Assembly: GCA_016841565.1 (NCBI GenBank)
Contig: JAENYX010000026.1
Coordinates: forward strand, 1-36,409
Direction of reading: 5' to 3'
DNA from: Clostridium thermobutyricum
GTDB lineage: Bacteria > Bacillota > Clostridia > Ch29
DNA length: 36,409 bases
A program made the translations under genes and the position numbers. The notes beneath the pieces are model-generated. The model was not told the origin of the DNA. It saw only the letters and a program-made list of their open reading frames with translations, and did no database searches. Shown one piece after another: positions 23,156 through 30,763 of this stretch (the stretch's first letter is position 1; the number at the start of each line of letters is the position of its first letter).

Positions 23156-24178
23156 ATGGCTGTCAACAAACTTGGTAGCCAGTCAATAAAACTGAACAGA
23201 GCCCCTTCCATAGTATCGGCAGCGGCAATTGTAGGTCCTAAAGAAGGAGAAGGACCTCTCAGGGACTATTTCGATGTTGTACTGGAAGATGACTATTTCG
23301 GTGAGAATAGCTGGGAAAAGGCAGAGAGCAAAATATTGCGGCATACTGCAGAGCTGGCCATACAAAAAGCAGGTTTGGCTCCGGGAGATATTGACTGTAT
23401 GCTGGGTGGAGACCTGCTAAACCAGATAATTTCATCCACATTTGCAGCCAGAGAATTAGGAATACCTTTTTTAGGCCTCTATGGAGCCTGCTCAACTATA
23501 GCGGAATCCCTGCTGCTGGGCTCCGTTTTGACAGACGGCGGATATGCGGACCATATAGTAGCCGTCACTTCCAGCCATTTTTCATCTGCCGAAAGACAGT
23601 ACCGGTTTCCATTGGAACAAGGAAACCAGAGGCCTCCAACATCCCAGTGGACGGTGACCGGCTCGGGGGCAATGGTACTGTGTTCGGCAGGTAAAGGACC
23701 CTTTATTACCCTGGCTACTACAGGTAAGGTTATAGATATGGGCATTAAGGACGCCAACAACATGGGCGCGGCCATGGCGCCGGCTGCTGCCCATACAATA
23801 ACCACCCATCTGAGGGATTCAGGGCTTTTGGTTTCTGACTATGACCTTATTGCAACGGGAGACCTGGGAAGGGTTGGAAGGGATATAGTTGTCGAGATGG
23901 TAGCAGGAGAAGGGTATGATATTAGCAGGATTTATTCCGATTGCGGAATAGAGATTTTTGATGAACAGCAGGGCGTATACTCGGGAGGAAGCGGATGCGG
24001 GTGCTCTGCGGTGGTTGCATCTTCTTATTTCTATAAGCAGTTGATGAAAGGGAAAATCGGAAGGATGATGCTTGTTGCGACCGGAGCTTTGCTTTCCACC
24101 ACCAGCAGTCAGCAGGGGGAAAGCATCCCCGGTGTTGCCCATGCAGTAACAATACAAAGTGCAAATCCCGGGAGGTGA
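23156..24178 (+). CDS. spoVAD: Stage V sporulation protein AD
   Basis: Soluble, thiolase-fold component of the SpoVA complex that binds dipicolinic acid at the forespore membrane. 340 residues from ATG 23156 (eight bases after AGGGG; ATG 23150 also possible), close to the Bacillus length. Recognisable segments: LGSQSIKLNRAPSIVSAA, GPLRDYFDVVLEDDYFG, LGLYGACSTIAESLLLG, TSSHFSSAERQYRFPLE and GSGCGCSAVVASSY. The Cys in YGACST sits where thiolases have the nucleophile, but family members are not thiolases. Its 3' end carries the ribosome binding site of spoVAE. Confidence 0.96.
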   Translation: MAVNKLGSQSIKLNRAPSIVSAAAIVGPKEGEGPLRDYFDVVLEDDYFGENSWEKAESKILRHTAELAIQKAGLAPGDIDCMLGGDLLNQIISSTFAARELGIPFLGLYGACSTIAESLLLGSVLTDGGYADHIVAVTSSHFSSAERQYRFPLEQGNQRPPTSQWTVTGSGAMVLCSAGKGPFITLATTGKVIDMGIKDANNMGAAMAPAAAHTITTHLRDSGLLVSDYDLIATGDLGRVGRDIVVEMVAGEGYDISRIYSDCGIEIFDEQQGVYSGGSGCGCSAVVASSYFYKQLMKGKIGRMMLVATGALLSTTSSQQGESIPGVAHAVTIQSANPGR

Positions 24179-24182
24179 TAGG

Positions 24183-24539
24183 TTGGATTATGTCAGGGCA
24201 TTCGTTACCGGTGGATTAATATGCGTTATTGGCCAGTTCTTAATGGACAGAACTAACCTGACGCCTGCCCATGTGCTTGTCCTGTTTGTTACCTCGGGAG
24301 TTGTTTTAACGGCTGTGGGCATATACCAACCGGTAGTAGAATTTGGAGGAGCCGGAGCTACCATACCGTTGCCGGGGTTTGGCTATTCGCTGGCGAAGGG
24401 TGCCATAACCGAGGTTAAAGAAGCGGGGCTGCTGGGAGCTTTTACAGGCGGCGTCAAGGCTGCTGCAGGAGGAATAGCGGCAGCTGTTGTCTTCGGATAC
24501 TCAATGGCTCTTATATTCAACCCAAAATCAAAAAAATAA
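24183..24539 (+). CDS. spoVAE: Stage V sporulation protein AE (SpoVAEB-type membrane subunit)
   Basis: Third core SpoVA subunit, 118 residues with about four membrane helices (AFVTGGLICVIGQFL, VLVLFVTSGVVLTAVG, GGIAAAVVFGYSMAL). The start is TTG 24183, seven bases after GGAGG in GGAGGTGAT; no ATG fits the conserved N-terminus DYVRAFVTGG. FGGAGATIPLPGFGYSLAKG is paralogous to the corresponding loop of SpoVAC. It lies 4 bp after spoVAD and 11 bp before spoVAEA. Confidence 0.93.
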   Translation: MDYVRAFVTGGLICVIGQFLMDRTNLTPAHVLVLFVTSGVVLTAVGIYQPVVEFGGAGATIPLPGFGYSLAKGAITEVKEAGLLGAFTGGVKAAAGGIAAAVVFGYSMALIFNPKSKK

Positions 24540-24550
24540 GAGGGGAATGT

Positions 24551-25117
24551 ATGGGTAAGAAAAGGAAAGTAATTATCATAACCGATGGAGACAACATAGC
24601 TAAGCAGGCGGTAGAAACAGCTGCCGCACAAATAGGAGGAAGATGTATTTCTCAATCGGCTGGGAATCCTACTCCCTTAACAAGTGGTGAAATCATTGAA
24701 ATGATAAAGCAGGCGCCTAAGGATCCGGTGGTGATAATGGTGGACGACAGGGGAAAAACCGGTCTGGGAGAAGGAGAAGCCGTAATAAAGAAGCTTTCCC
24801 AAACAAGAGATGTAGAAATACTGGGAGTTGTTGCAGTAGCTTCCAATACCCAGGGTGTCGAAGGGATAAAAGTGGATTGCTCGGTGGATAATGAACTCAA
24901 CATTATCCGGGGCCCGGTTGATAAATTGGGGAATCCGTCTGACGGCAGGGTTATATATGGAGATACATTGGACATCCTCAACAAGGTCAGAGTGCCCATT
25001 GTAATCGGAATTGGAGATCCGGGTAAAATGGACGGCAGAGACGATTGCTTCTTAGGGGCTCCTGTACTGACCAAAGCCCTTGGCGTCATTCTGGAAAAGG
25101 GACATGATATACAATGA
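24551..25117 (+). CDS. spoVAEA: Stage V sporulation protein AEA
   Basis: Soluble 188-residue protein of the spoVA operon. The family signature GGRCISQSAGNPTPL (29-43) is intact; MVDDRGKTGLGEGE, VDCSVDNELN and VIGIGDPGKMDGRDD also match. Its molecular role is unclear: in Bacillus it is needed with SpoVAF for rapid germination but not for dipicolinate uptake. ATG start with AGGGG upstream. The usual partner gene spoVAF follows only as a relic whose start overlaps this gene's end. Confidence 0.92.
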   Translation: MGKKRKVIIITDGDNIAKQAVETAAAQIGGRCISQSAGNPTPLTSGEIIEMIKQAPKDPVVIMVDDRGKTGLGEGEAVIKKLSQTRDVEILGVVAVASNTQGVEGIKVDCSVDNELNIIRGPVDKLGNPSDGRVIYGDTLDILNKVRVPIVIGIGDPGKMDGRDDCFLGAPVLTKALGVILEKGHDIQ

Positions 25118-25323
25118 AGCTGGACAGGAGCATGGGGAAAGTATACAAACCTTAGACCAGGCCCTTGGCATTAGCAGAATTATTACCAAAGCCCTACGGT
25201 GGGTACTTATCTGCGTTGGGTAAGGCTTCTGTTCATACTCCCAATGTCCTTGCCACTTCCCTTGGAATAATTGGTGCTTTGCTTCTGGGTGAGCTGGCAG
25301 TGGATGTAGGATGGACGGTTTAA
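25104..25323 (+). pseudogene. spoVAF: Degraded remnant of spoVAF
   Basis: An intact SpoVAF is a roughly 490-residue GerA-like membrane protein; only about 220 bp remain. The frame from ATG 25104 (overlapping the spoVAEA end) gives 39 residues starting MIYNEAGQEHGES and stops at 25223. A second frame from about 25156 to TAA 25323 encodes ASVHTPNVLATSLGIIGALL and then LGELAVDVGW, which matches the conserved HTPNxLATS...GDIAVNVGLF membrane region near the C-terminus of SpoVAF. The central 400-odd residues and the C-terminus are missing and the two parts are out of frame. I read this as internal deletion plus frameshift, leaving spoVAEA without its partner at this locus. Confidence 0.7.
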
Positions 25324-25378
25324 TATATACTAAATAATTTTAGTAAATAAACAAATTATACCTAAATACAAAATCCTG

Positions 25379-25407
25379 TTGACTGGAGATAAAAATCCTT
25401 ATAACAT
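25379..25407 (+). promoter_or_regulatory. Sigma-A promoter ahead of the riboswitch
   Basis: TTGACT (25379-25384), 17-bp spacer, TAACAT (25402-25407). The start point would fall about 35-40 nt before the aptamer. Confidence 0.6.
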
Positions 25408-25450
25408 ATAAAGAAATTATCTAAAACAGACATCTGTTTAAGCCAGTAGG

Positions 25451-25550
25451 AGAGTATCTAGGGAACCACTTGACATAGGTTGAGAAGGACCGAGCGATAC
25501 AGCATATAAGTATATGCACACCGTGGGGATAAAAGCCTCTGCGGCAAGTC
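25451..25550 (+). ncRNA. ykkC-class riboswitch aptamer (ppGpp/PRPP subtype favoured)
   Basis: The conserved core elements of the ykkC superfamily are present in order: CTAGGGAACC (25458-25467), AAGGACCGAGCGATACAG (25485-25502), and ACACCGTGGGGATAAAAGCC (25518-25537). Supporting helices: GTATC (25454-25458) with GATAC (25496-25500), AACC (25464-25467) with GGTT (25478-25481), and the hairpin GCATATA/TATATGC (25502-25517). The GGACCGAGCGATAC and ACACCGTGGGG forms resemble the subtype 2 aptamers (ppGpp, PRPP) more than guanidine-I, which has GUCCGAGAG and ACACGG. From memory of the family, not a model scan. The downstream transporter-amidohydrolase pair would fit an alarmone-type amino-acid response better than purine synthesis. 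Confidence 0.7.
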
Positions 25551-25583
25551 CTGTTATAGGATTTGCTGTGGGGCTTTTTATTT
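25531..25583 (+). terminator. Riboswitch expression platform: intrinsic terminator
   Basis: 25531-25552 pairs with 25558-25578 through one bulged T and a few G-U pairs, with a TTTTTATTT tail. The left arm begins with AAAAGCC, part of the conserved 3' end of the aptamer. Ligand binding should therefore block the terminator, making this a genetic ON switch. Confidence 0.75.
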
Positions 25584-25637
25584 AAGGGAATCTGCGCAGA
25601 GTATTCCTTATACAAAACACTAAAAGGAGGAAAAAAC

Positions 25638-26837
25638 ATGGAAGGCGTTTTAGCAATGACAGTGGTATGCATCATATTCGCAATTGGCGATTTCGTATCA
25701 GCTAAGACAAAGGCTATATTTTCAATGCTGTTTACATCGTCGGTTATTTTGCTGGTTGGGTTTTGGGTAGGGCTTCCCAAGACTATATTTGAGGATGCGG
25801 CATTATTGAAGATAGGATCCATTCTTATAGCTCTGCTTATTACACATATGGGTACACTGATGGGAATTGAAGAGCTTAAGAAACAATGGAAGACGGTTCT
25901 TATAGCCCTTGGCGCAGTAGCAGGAATTGGTATCTTTATGTTTCTGGTTGGAAGTCCCATACTGGGCAGAGAATACGCGGTAGCTGCAGCTCCGCCGATA
26001 GCCGGGGGAATTGTAGCGGCAATAATAATGGGAGAAGCGGCCAAGGCCATGGGATTGGAGACAATCGTGGTTTTCACCACGCTTCTGGTTGTGGTTCAAG
26101 GGTTTTTCGGATATCCCGTTGCTTCACTAATGTTAAAAAAAGAGGCCGAGAAGCTGGCCGCAAGGTTCCGGGAGAACGGTGAAGCGGACGAAAACGCGGC
26201 TGCCCAGGAAACGGCGGCTGCATCGGCCGGGCAGCAGCAGTCCAAGCCTTGGTACAGGGTGGTGCCGCCCCTTCCGAAGGAATTGCAGACCACATTTATA
26301 CTGTTGGCAAAGCTGGGGATAGTGGCGGTTGTTGGTTTTAAACTGGCAGGCCTGACCAATGGTGTGGTAAACGCTTACGTTATGTGCCTGCTGGTGGGAA
26401 TAGTCTTCAGGGAGATAGGCTTCCTTGAAGATAGTATAATGACCGGGGCCAATGCCTTTGGGCTGGGGATGGTTGCACTGATGGCGGTAGTTTTTGCCAA
26501 TCTGGTCAATGCTACTCCCGATATGTTAATAACCCTTTTGCGGCCTCTTCTGGGCAGCCTGGCCCTTGGACTTGTAGGTATCATGCTGTCCAGCTGGATA
26601 CTGGGTAAGCTGCTTGGATACAGTAAGGAGATGGCAATAGCAATAGGCACATCTGCCCTGTTCGGTTTTCCGGGGACCTTTGTAATATCCAATGAAGTTG
26701 CCAATGCTGTCGGAAAGACCGATGATGAGAAGAAGGTGATACTTAATAGTATTCTGCCCAAGATGCTTGTAGCCGGCTTTATCACGGTAACCATATCTTC
26801 GGTTGTATTGGCCGGATTTATGGCAAAACTAATGTAA
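25638..26837 (+). CDS. Predicted multi-pass membrane transporter under riboswitch control
   Basis: 399 residues from ATG 25638, with AAAGGAGG upstream; the frame extending to 25563 would run through the terminator. About 10-11 hydrophobic segments in two halves. The first half ends near residue 180, a charged, Ala/Gln-rich cytoplasmic linker covers about 190-225 (ENGEADENAAAQET), and a second half follows. Similar glycine-rich segments recur in each half (AAAPPIAGGIVAAIIMGEAA and AIGTSALFGFPGTF), suggesting an inverted-repeat transporter, possibly distantly related to GltS-type glutamate carriers. I do not recognise the exact family. The next gene, an amidohydrolase 77 bp downstream, suggests import of a peptide-like or amide substrate. 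Confidence 0.7.
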   Translation: MEGVLAMTVVCIIFAIGDFVSAKTKAIFSMLFTSSVILLVGFWVGLPKTIFEDAALLKIGSILIALLITHMGTLMGIEELKKQWKTVLIALGAVAGIGIFMFLVGSPILGREYAVAAAPPIAGGIVAAIIMGEAAKAMGLETIVVFTTLLVVVQGFFGYPVASLMLKKEAEKLAARFRENGEADENAAAQETAAASAGQQQSKPWYRVVPPLPKELQTTFILLAKLGIVAVVGFKLAGLTNGVVNAYVMCLLVGIVFREIGFLEDSIMTGANAFGLGMVALMAVVFANLVNATPDMLITLLRPLLGSLALGLVGIMLSSWILGKLLGYSKEMAIAIGTSALFGFPGTFVISNEVANAVGKTDDEKKVILNSILPKMLVAGFITVTISSVVLAGFMAKLM

Positions 26838-26914
26838 GTTAGAGTAATGGTTGGATTTTATAAATAAAAGTACTAAGAACAAAATACGAATATAACGCTG
26901 GGAAGGAGATTTAT

Positions 26915-28105
26915 ATGTCAGAATATGTATATTATGAAGGCTTTACATTGATAGACGGTACCGGCAGTCAACCGTATCACAATGCCGGAATGATTGTTGA
27001 GGATGGAACAGTTAAAAAGGTTGTTAAGGAAGGAGATGCCCTCCCGGAAGGGAAACACAGGGTGGTGGATCTTGCCGGCAAAACTGTTATGCCAGGGCTG
27101 ATAAACAGTCATGTTCATATAATAATGGAGCCCATCGGGAATCCCTTTTCGCTGCTTGAGAAGGAATCGGATGTCAAGACAGCTATGAGGGGAGTTGTAA
27201 ACCTCCAAAAGACATTAAGGTCCGGGGTTACCTATTTTCGGGACTTGGGCGGCCATAATTATATCGACCTTGAATTAAAAAAATGCCTGTCCGAGGGTAT
27301 GATTGAAGGCCCGGACTTTCTGGTCAGCGGCAAGGTTATTACAATGACCGGGGGGCATGGACATCAGATGGGCAGGGAATGTGACGGTGTCAGCGAGGTA
27401 AGAAAGGCGGCCAGGGAACAGCTTAAGGCAGGGGTGGATGTGGTCAAGATTATGGCTACCGGAGGGGTAATGACCCCCGGGGTGGAGCCGGGCTCCCCAC
27501 AGTTGACAAGGGAGGAGATGCAGGCAGCCGTTGAAGAGGCCAATAAAGCCGGGAGGAAGACCGCAACCCATGCCCAGGGTACCACCGGAATTAAAAACGC
27601 CGTGTTGGCCGGAATAGATTCAGTGGAGCACGGTATATTCTTGGACGATGAGGTTATAGAGATGATGATAGAGAGGGATGTATACCTTGTCCCCACGCTG
27701 GTAGCTCCGTACTTCATCGTTGAGTATGGGGTTGAGGGAGGCATACCCGAATACGCGGTGGAAAAGTCCAAGAGGGTTATGGAAAGTCACTTCGACAGTT
27801 TCCGTAAGGCCTACAAGGCAGGAGTCAAGATAGCCATGGGAACCGATGCCGGAACTCCTTTCAACATGCACGAGAGGGCAGCCTGCGAACTCAAACTGAT
27901 GGTTGAGGCCGGTGCAAATCCGATGGATGCTATTGTTTACTCAACTAAGGCCGCCGCACAACTGCTGGGGGTGGATGCAAGCCATGGTACCCTTGAGGAG
28001 GGGAAAGCCGCCGACTTTATAGTTTTAAAGGAAGATCCGCTTAAAAATATGAGTATCCTGCTTGATGCAGAGCAGGTGTATAAGGCAGGAAAACCGGTAA
28101 AATAA
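26915..28105 (+). CDS. Amidohydrolase (imidazolonepropionase/Xaa-Pro dipeptidase-like)
   Basis: Metal-dependent hydrolase of the amidohydrolase superfamily, 396 residues, cytoplasmic. Metal ligands are visible: HVH (His66, His68) in LINSHVHII, Lys178 in VVKIMATGG (likely carboxylated), His219 in ATHAQGTTG, His239 in VEHG and Asp311 in MGTDAGTPF. The binuclear-centre architecture and the MATGGVMTPG loop resemble the prolidase-like group that cleaves Xaa-Pro/Arg dipeptides and related cyclic or N-acyl compounds. The substrate is not fixed by sequence. Start ATG with GGAAGGAG upstream. It shares the riboswitch-controlled transcript with the transporter gene. Confidence 0.85.
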   Translation: MSEYVYYEGFTLIDGTGSQPYHNAGMIVEDGTVKKVVKEGDALPEGKHRVVDLAGKTVMPGLINSHVHIIMEPIGNPFSLLEKESDVKTAMRGVVNLQKTLRSGVTYFRDLGGHNYIDLELKKCLSEGMIEGPDFLVSGKVITMTGGHGHQMGRECDGVSEVRKAAREQLKAGVDVVKIMATGGVMTPGVEPGSPQLTREEMQAAVEEANKAGRKTATHAQGTTGIKNAVLAGIDSVEHGIFLDDEVIEMMIERDVYLVPTLVAPYFIVEYGVEGGIPEYAVEKSKRVMESHFDSFRKAYKAGVKIAMGTDAGTPFNMHERAACELKLMVEAGANPMDAIVYSTKAAAQLLGVDASHGTLEEGKAADFIVLKEDPLKNMSILLDAEQVYKAGKPVK

Positions 28106-28123
28106 TCCGTGACGCGGAGATGG

Positions 28124-28166
28124 ATGACCGATTTGGAAGCCTTGTTGTTCCAAGTCGGTCATTCTT
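28124..28166 (+). terminator. Hairpin after the amidohydrolase gene
   Basis: 28124-28138 (ATGACCGATTTGGAA) pairs with 28148-28162 with one G-U pair. The T-tail (TTCTT) is weak, so termination may be partial. Confidence 0.55.
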
Positions 28167-28294
28167 AAGTATATGCGTGTACCTATGGACAATAATTAAA
28201 CCAAAACTGACACCAGGATTGCAGGAAAAGAGAATGGGAAGCAGAAAATTACATAGGTAGCGACTTAATTTGTTCAAGAATGGGGTGTTTATGC

Positions 28295-30202
28295 ATGACA
28301 AGGGATATATGCGTGATTTCAACCCATCAAAGCCTGACCGACAAAATTCAAAGAATAATTGATGAGATGAGGGAGGATATTGATGTATATACCGCCACAC
28401 TAGGCCAGGCCGTATACTTGTGCCAGAGGCTTGCCGAGAAAGGTGCAAAAGTGTTTATAAGCAGGGGTGGAAACGCCAGATATTTACAAAAAAAGTTAAG
28501 CTATACGGTAGTAAACATAACTCATAACCTTTCAGATTACCTTGAAGCACTGGAAAGGGCTAAGAATGTCAGGGGCAGGGTTGGGGTTTTTAGCTATGAG
28601 AACAAACTGGATGACATAGATACAGTGGGCAAGCTTATGTGTATTGACATAAAACAGTACATTTTTAGAGATTTAATTGAAGCTAAAAGCGTAGTGTTAG
28701 AGGCAATTACAGACGGCATCGTACTGGGTATAGGAGGCATTGTAACTGGCAGGATAGCTGAAGAGGCAGGCATTGAATACATTGTAATAGACAGTTCCAG
28801 GACATCTATAGTAAATGCCATTGCATCTGCAAAACAATTACTACAGGTGCAGCAAGAAGAGAATAAGAGGGCAGAAAATTATAAGATACAAATGGAAAAC
28901 TATCAGGCCATACTTAGTTTTTCTTATAGCGGTATTATTGCAATCGATGATAATTGTATAGTTACAGCTTTCAACCCTATTGCCGAAAAAATAATTGGCA
29001 TAGCAGCGGAAAATGCGATAGGCAATAAGATACATAAATTATTTGCCGGAAGTCAACTTATGAATGTCCTTAAGACTGGTAAGCCTGAGCATAATCAGAT
29101 AATGAAGGTTAATGGCAGGAATATATATACAAACAGGATTCCTATATGCATTGGAGGCAAGGTTAAGGGCGTTGTGGCCACCTTTGAGGAAGTCACGAAG
29201 ATACAGGAAGATGAGCAGGAGATAAGGAGAAAGCTTCATAGTAAGGGGTTGACAGCCAAATACCATTTCTCGGATATTTTGGGCAGCAGTGGAGCGCTAA
29301 GACAGGCTATAAGCATCGCCAAGAGCTATGCAAAAACGTCCTCCACTGTTCTGATACAAGGTGAGAGCGGTACCGGAAAGGAGCTTTTTGCCCAGAGCAT
29401 ACATAATTCAAGCCATAGGAGACATAGACCCTTTGTAGCTATTAACTGTGCTGCCCTTCCGAAAGATTTGCTGGAATCGGAACTGTTCGGATATGAAGAC
29501 GGTACCTTCACGGGAGCTAGAAAAGGAGGCAAAATGGGACTTTTTGAGGTAGCCCACGGCGGGACCATCTTCCTGGATGAAATTGCCGAGATACCATTAA
29601 GTCTTCAGGCACAACTGCTCCGCGTGTTGCAAGAAAGGGAGATAAGGAGGCTGGGAAGTGACAAGATTATACCGGTGGATGTCAGAATAATAGCTGCAAC
29701 CAACAAGAATCTGGAAGTGGAGTTGGAGAATAAAAGATTTAGAGAGGACTTGTTCTATAGGATTAATGTACTAAAGCTTGATATACCTTCATTAAGGGAG
29801 AGAAGAGAGGATATAGGGGAGATAGGACTCTACTTTCTTAATAAATCCTATTCGGATACATACCTGTATAATAAAGCTTTGTGGGATAAGGTACTAGAGC
29901 ATCTGTCCATGTACCCCTGGCATGGTAACATACGTGAGTTGGAAAACATTTTGGAAAGGCTGGTTATAATGACAGAACGGAGGATTATTGACTTAGGGAA
30001 TTATGAAGGATTGATTGGCAGCATGATAGGAGGAAAACCTCTGACGGGTGGAAATGATAACTGTTTGCAAAACGATGAAAAAGGATGTATATATAAGGCA
30101 CTGATGCAAAACGGCTGGAACCGGACTGCTGCAGCTAAAGAATTATGTATCAGCAGGAGTACACTGTGGAGAAAAATGAAAAGGTATGGAATAGGCACAT
30201 AA
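28295..30202 (+). CDS. Sigma-54 activator with PrpR-type sensor, PAS, AAA+ and Fis domains
   Basis: Enhancer-binding protein of 635 residues. ATG 28295 is preferred (GGGGTG seven bases upstream) over ATG 28280. Domains: PrpR_N-like sensor about 5-185 ([14 protein letters not shown] is the family pattern), PAS about 205-300 ([19 protein letters not shown]), AAA+ about 325-560, and Fis-type HTH at the C-terminus ([20 protein letters not shown]). Walker A GESGTGKE (356-363) and Walker [12 protein letters not shown] are intact. The sigma-54 contact loop is GTFTGA (403-408) instead of GAFTGA. PrpR-type sensors bind small acids such as 2-methylcitrate, so an organic-acid inducer is expected. It ends in a stop-codon terminator and directly precedes a sigma-54 promoter with repeated upstream sites: almost certainly the local activator. 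Confidence 0.92.
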   Translation: MTRDICVISTHQSLTDKIQRIIDEMREDIDVYTATLGQAVYLCQRLAEKGAKVFISRGGNARYLQKKLSYTVVNITHNLSDYLEALERAKNVRGRVGVFSYENKLDDIDTVGKLMCIDIKQYIFRDLIEAKSVVLEAITDGIVLGIGGIVTGRIAEEAGIEYIVIDSSRTSIVNAIASAKQLLQVQQEENKRAENYKIQMENYQAILSFSYSGIIAIDDNCIVTAFNPIAEKIIGIAAENAIGNKIHKLFAGSQLMNVLKTGKPEHNQIMKVNGRNIYTNRIPICIGGKVKGVVATFEEVTKIQEDEQEIRRKLHSKGLTAKYHFSDILGSSGALRQAISIAKSYAKTSSTVLIQGESGTGKELFAQSIHNSSHRRHRPFVAINCAALPKDLLESELFGYEDGTFTGARKGGKMGLFEVAHGGTIFLDEIAEIPLSLQAQLLRVLQEREIRRLGSDKIIPVDVRIIAATNKNLEVELENKRFREDLFYRINVLKLDIPSLRERREDIGEIGLYFLNKSYSDTYLYNKALWDKVLEHLSMYPWHGNIRELENILERLVIMTERRIIDLGNYEGLIGSMIGGKPLTGGNDNCLQNDEKGCIYKALMQNGWNRTAAAKELCISRSTLWRKMKRYGIGT

Positions 30203-30214
30203 GTGCCTTTTTTT
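30193..30214 (+). terminator. Terminator built on the activator stop codon
   Basis: AGGCAC (30193-30198) and GTGCCT (30203-30208) enclose a loop containing the TAA stop, followed by T7. Confidence 0.8.
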
Positions 30215-30225
30215 AATTCTAACAT

Positions 30226-30294
30226 GTTTCATTTACACCGGAGTGAAACGCAGATAAAACAACGATGAAACATAATTGAAACATCCACCGAAAC
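30226..30294 (+). promoter_or_regulatory. Upstream activating sequence: phased TGAAAC repeats
   Basis: TGAAAC-type hexamers begin at 30244, 30255 (TAAAAC), 30266, 30277 and 30289 (CGAAAC), i.e. every 11, 11, 11 and 12 bp. An inverted copy, GTTTCA, lies at 30226-30231. The block is 74-142 bp upstream of the -24 element, the normal place for enhancer sites of sigma-54 activators. Same-face spacing suits a multimeric activator such as the product of the gene ending at 30202. Confidence 0.7.
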
Positions 30295-30367
30295 AGTCAG
30301 CCTATAATTATAGTTGAGTTTCTTCGTCAAACCTTGATTAATCCGGAAATGCTCTTAGGGTGGAATT

Positions 30368-30383
30368 TGGCATGGATATTGCG
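30368..30383 (+). promoter_or_regulatory. Sigma-54 (-24/-12) promoter
   Basis: TGGCAT-GGATA-TTGC with the invariant GG (30369-30370) and GC (30381-30382) exactly ten bases apart. It matches the TGGCAC-N5-TTGC consensus except one base. It drives the operon from 30506. A possible sigma-A pair (TTGACT 30406-30411, 18 bp, TACTAT 30430-30435) lies further down in the leader. Confidence 0.85.
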
Positions 30384-30505
30384 AAATAGATTACCGGGAA
30401 AGGAATTGACTGGATTTGGGAAGTTACTGTACTATGGGAGATTTACAATTTGCAGGGGAAGGAGGGTAGAAAAATAATATTCATAATACGAAAGGAGAGC
30501 CAATT

Positions 30506-30763
30506 ATGGAAAAAAGCTTCAAGGAACCAATTCGTTACAAATGGATTTGGATCGTTCTGGCAGTAATCACGCTGGTCGGAGTACCGTGGTATCTGCCCCA
30601 GGGGAGTATATATCCGATAATTCTTGGTTTCCCCTATTGGGCATTTATCTCAGCCGTATCTACTGTAGTATTATCGTTTTTTCTAACCTATGTGATAAGA
30701 AATTTTTGGGATATGAAGAGCTTTATTAATGAAGCTAACGAAGAAGGGGGGAGTGACGAATGA
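30506..30763 (+). CDS. Small membrane subunit of a solute:sodium symporter
   Basis: 85 residues with two transmembrane helices (about 12-27 and 40-64) and the motif YLPQG...ILGFPYWAF. This resembles DUF3311/DUF997 (YhdT) proteins that are encoded next to PanF-type symporters. It probably assembles with the large symporter encoded next, whose start overlaps this gene's stop by 4 bp (ATGA). The start is ATG 30506 with AAAGGAGAG upstream. First gene of the sigma-54 operon. The acidic cytoplasmic tail (ANEEGGSDE) is typical of such subunits. Confidence 0.75.
   Translation: MEKSFKEPIRYKWIWIVLAVITLVGVPWYLPQGSIYPIILGFPYWAFISAVSTVVLSFFLTYVIRNFWDMKSFINEANEEGGSDE

Noticed and set aside
25563..25637. 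Longer start for the riboswitch-controlled transporter
   Set aside because: The extension is encoded by the terminator hairpin and T-tract; ATG 25638 has a clear AAAGGAGG.
25421..26080. 219-residue minus-strand frame over the riboswitch and transporter start
   Set aside because: Antisense to the transporter codons and the aptamer; no ribosome binding site and biased composition typical of shadow frames.
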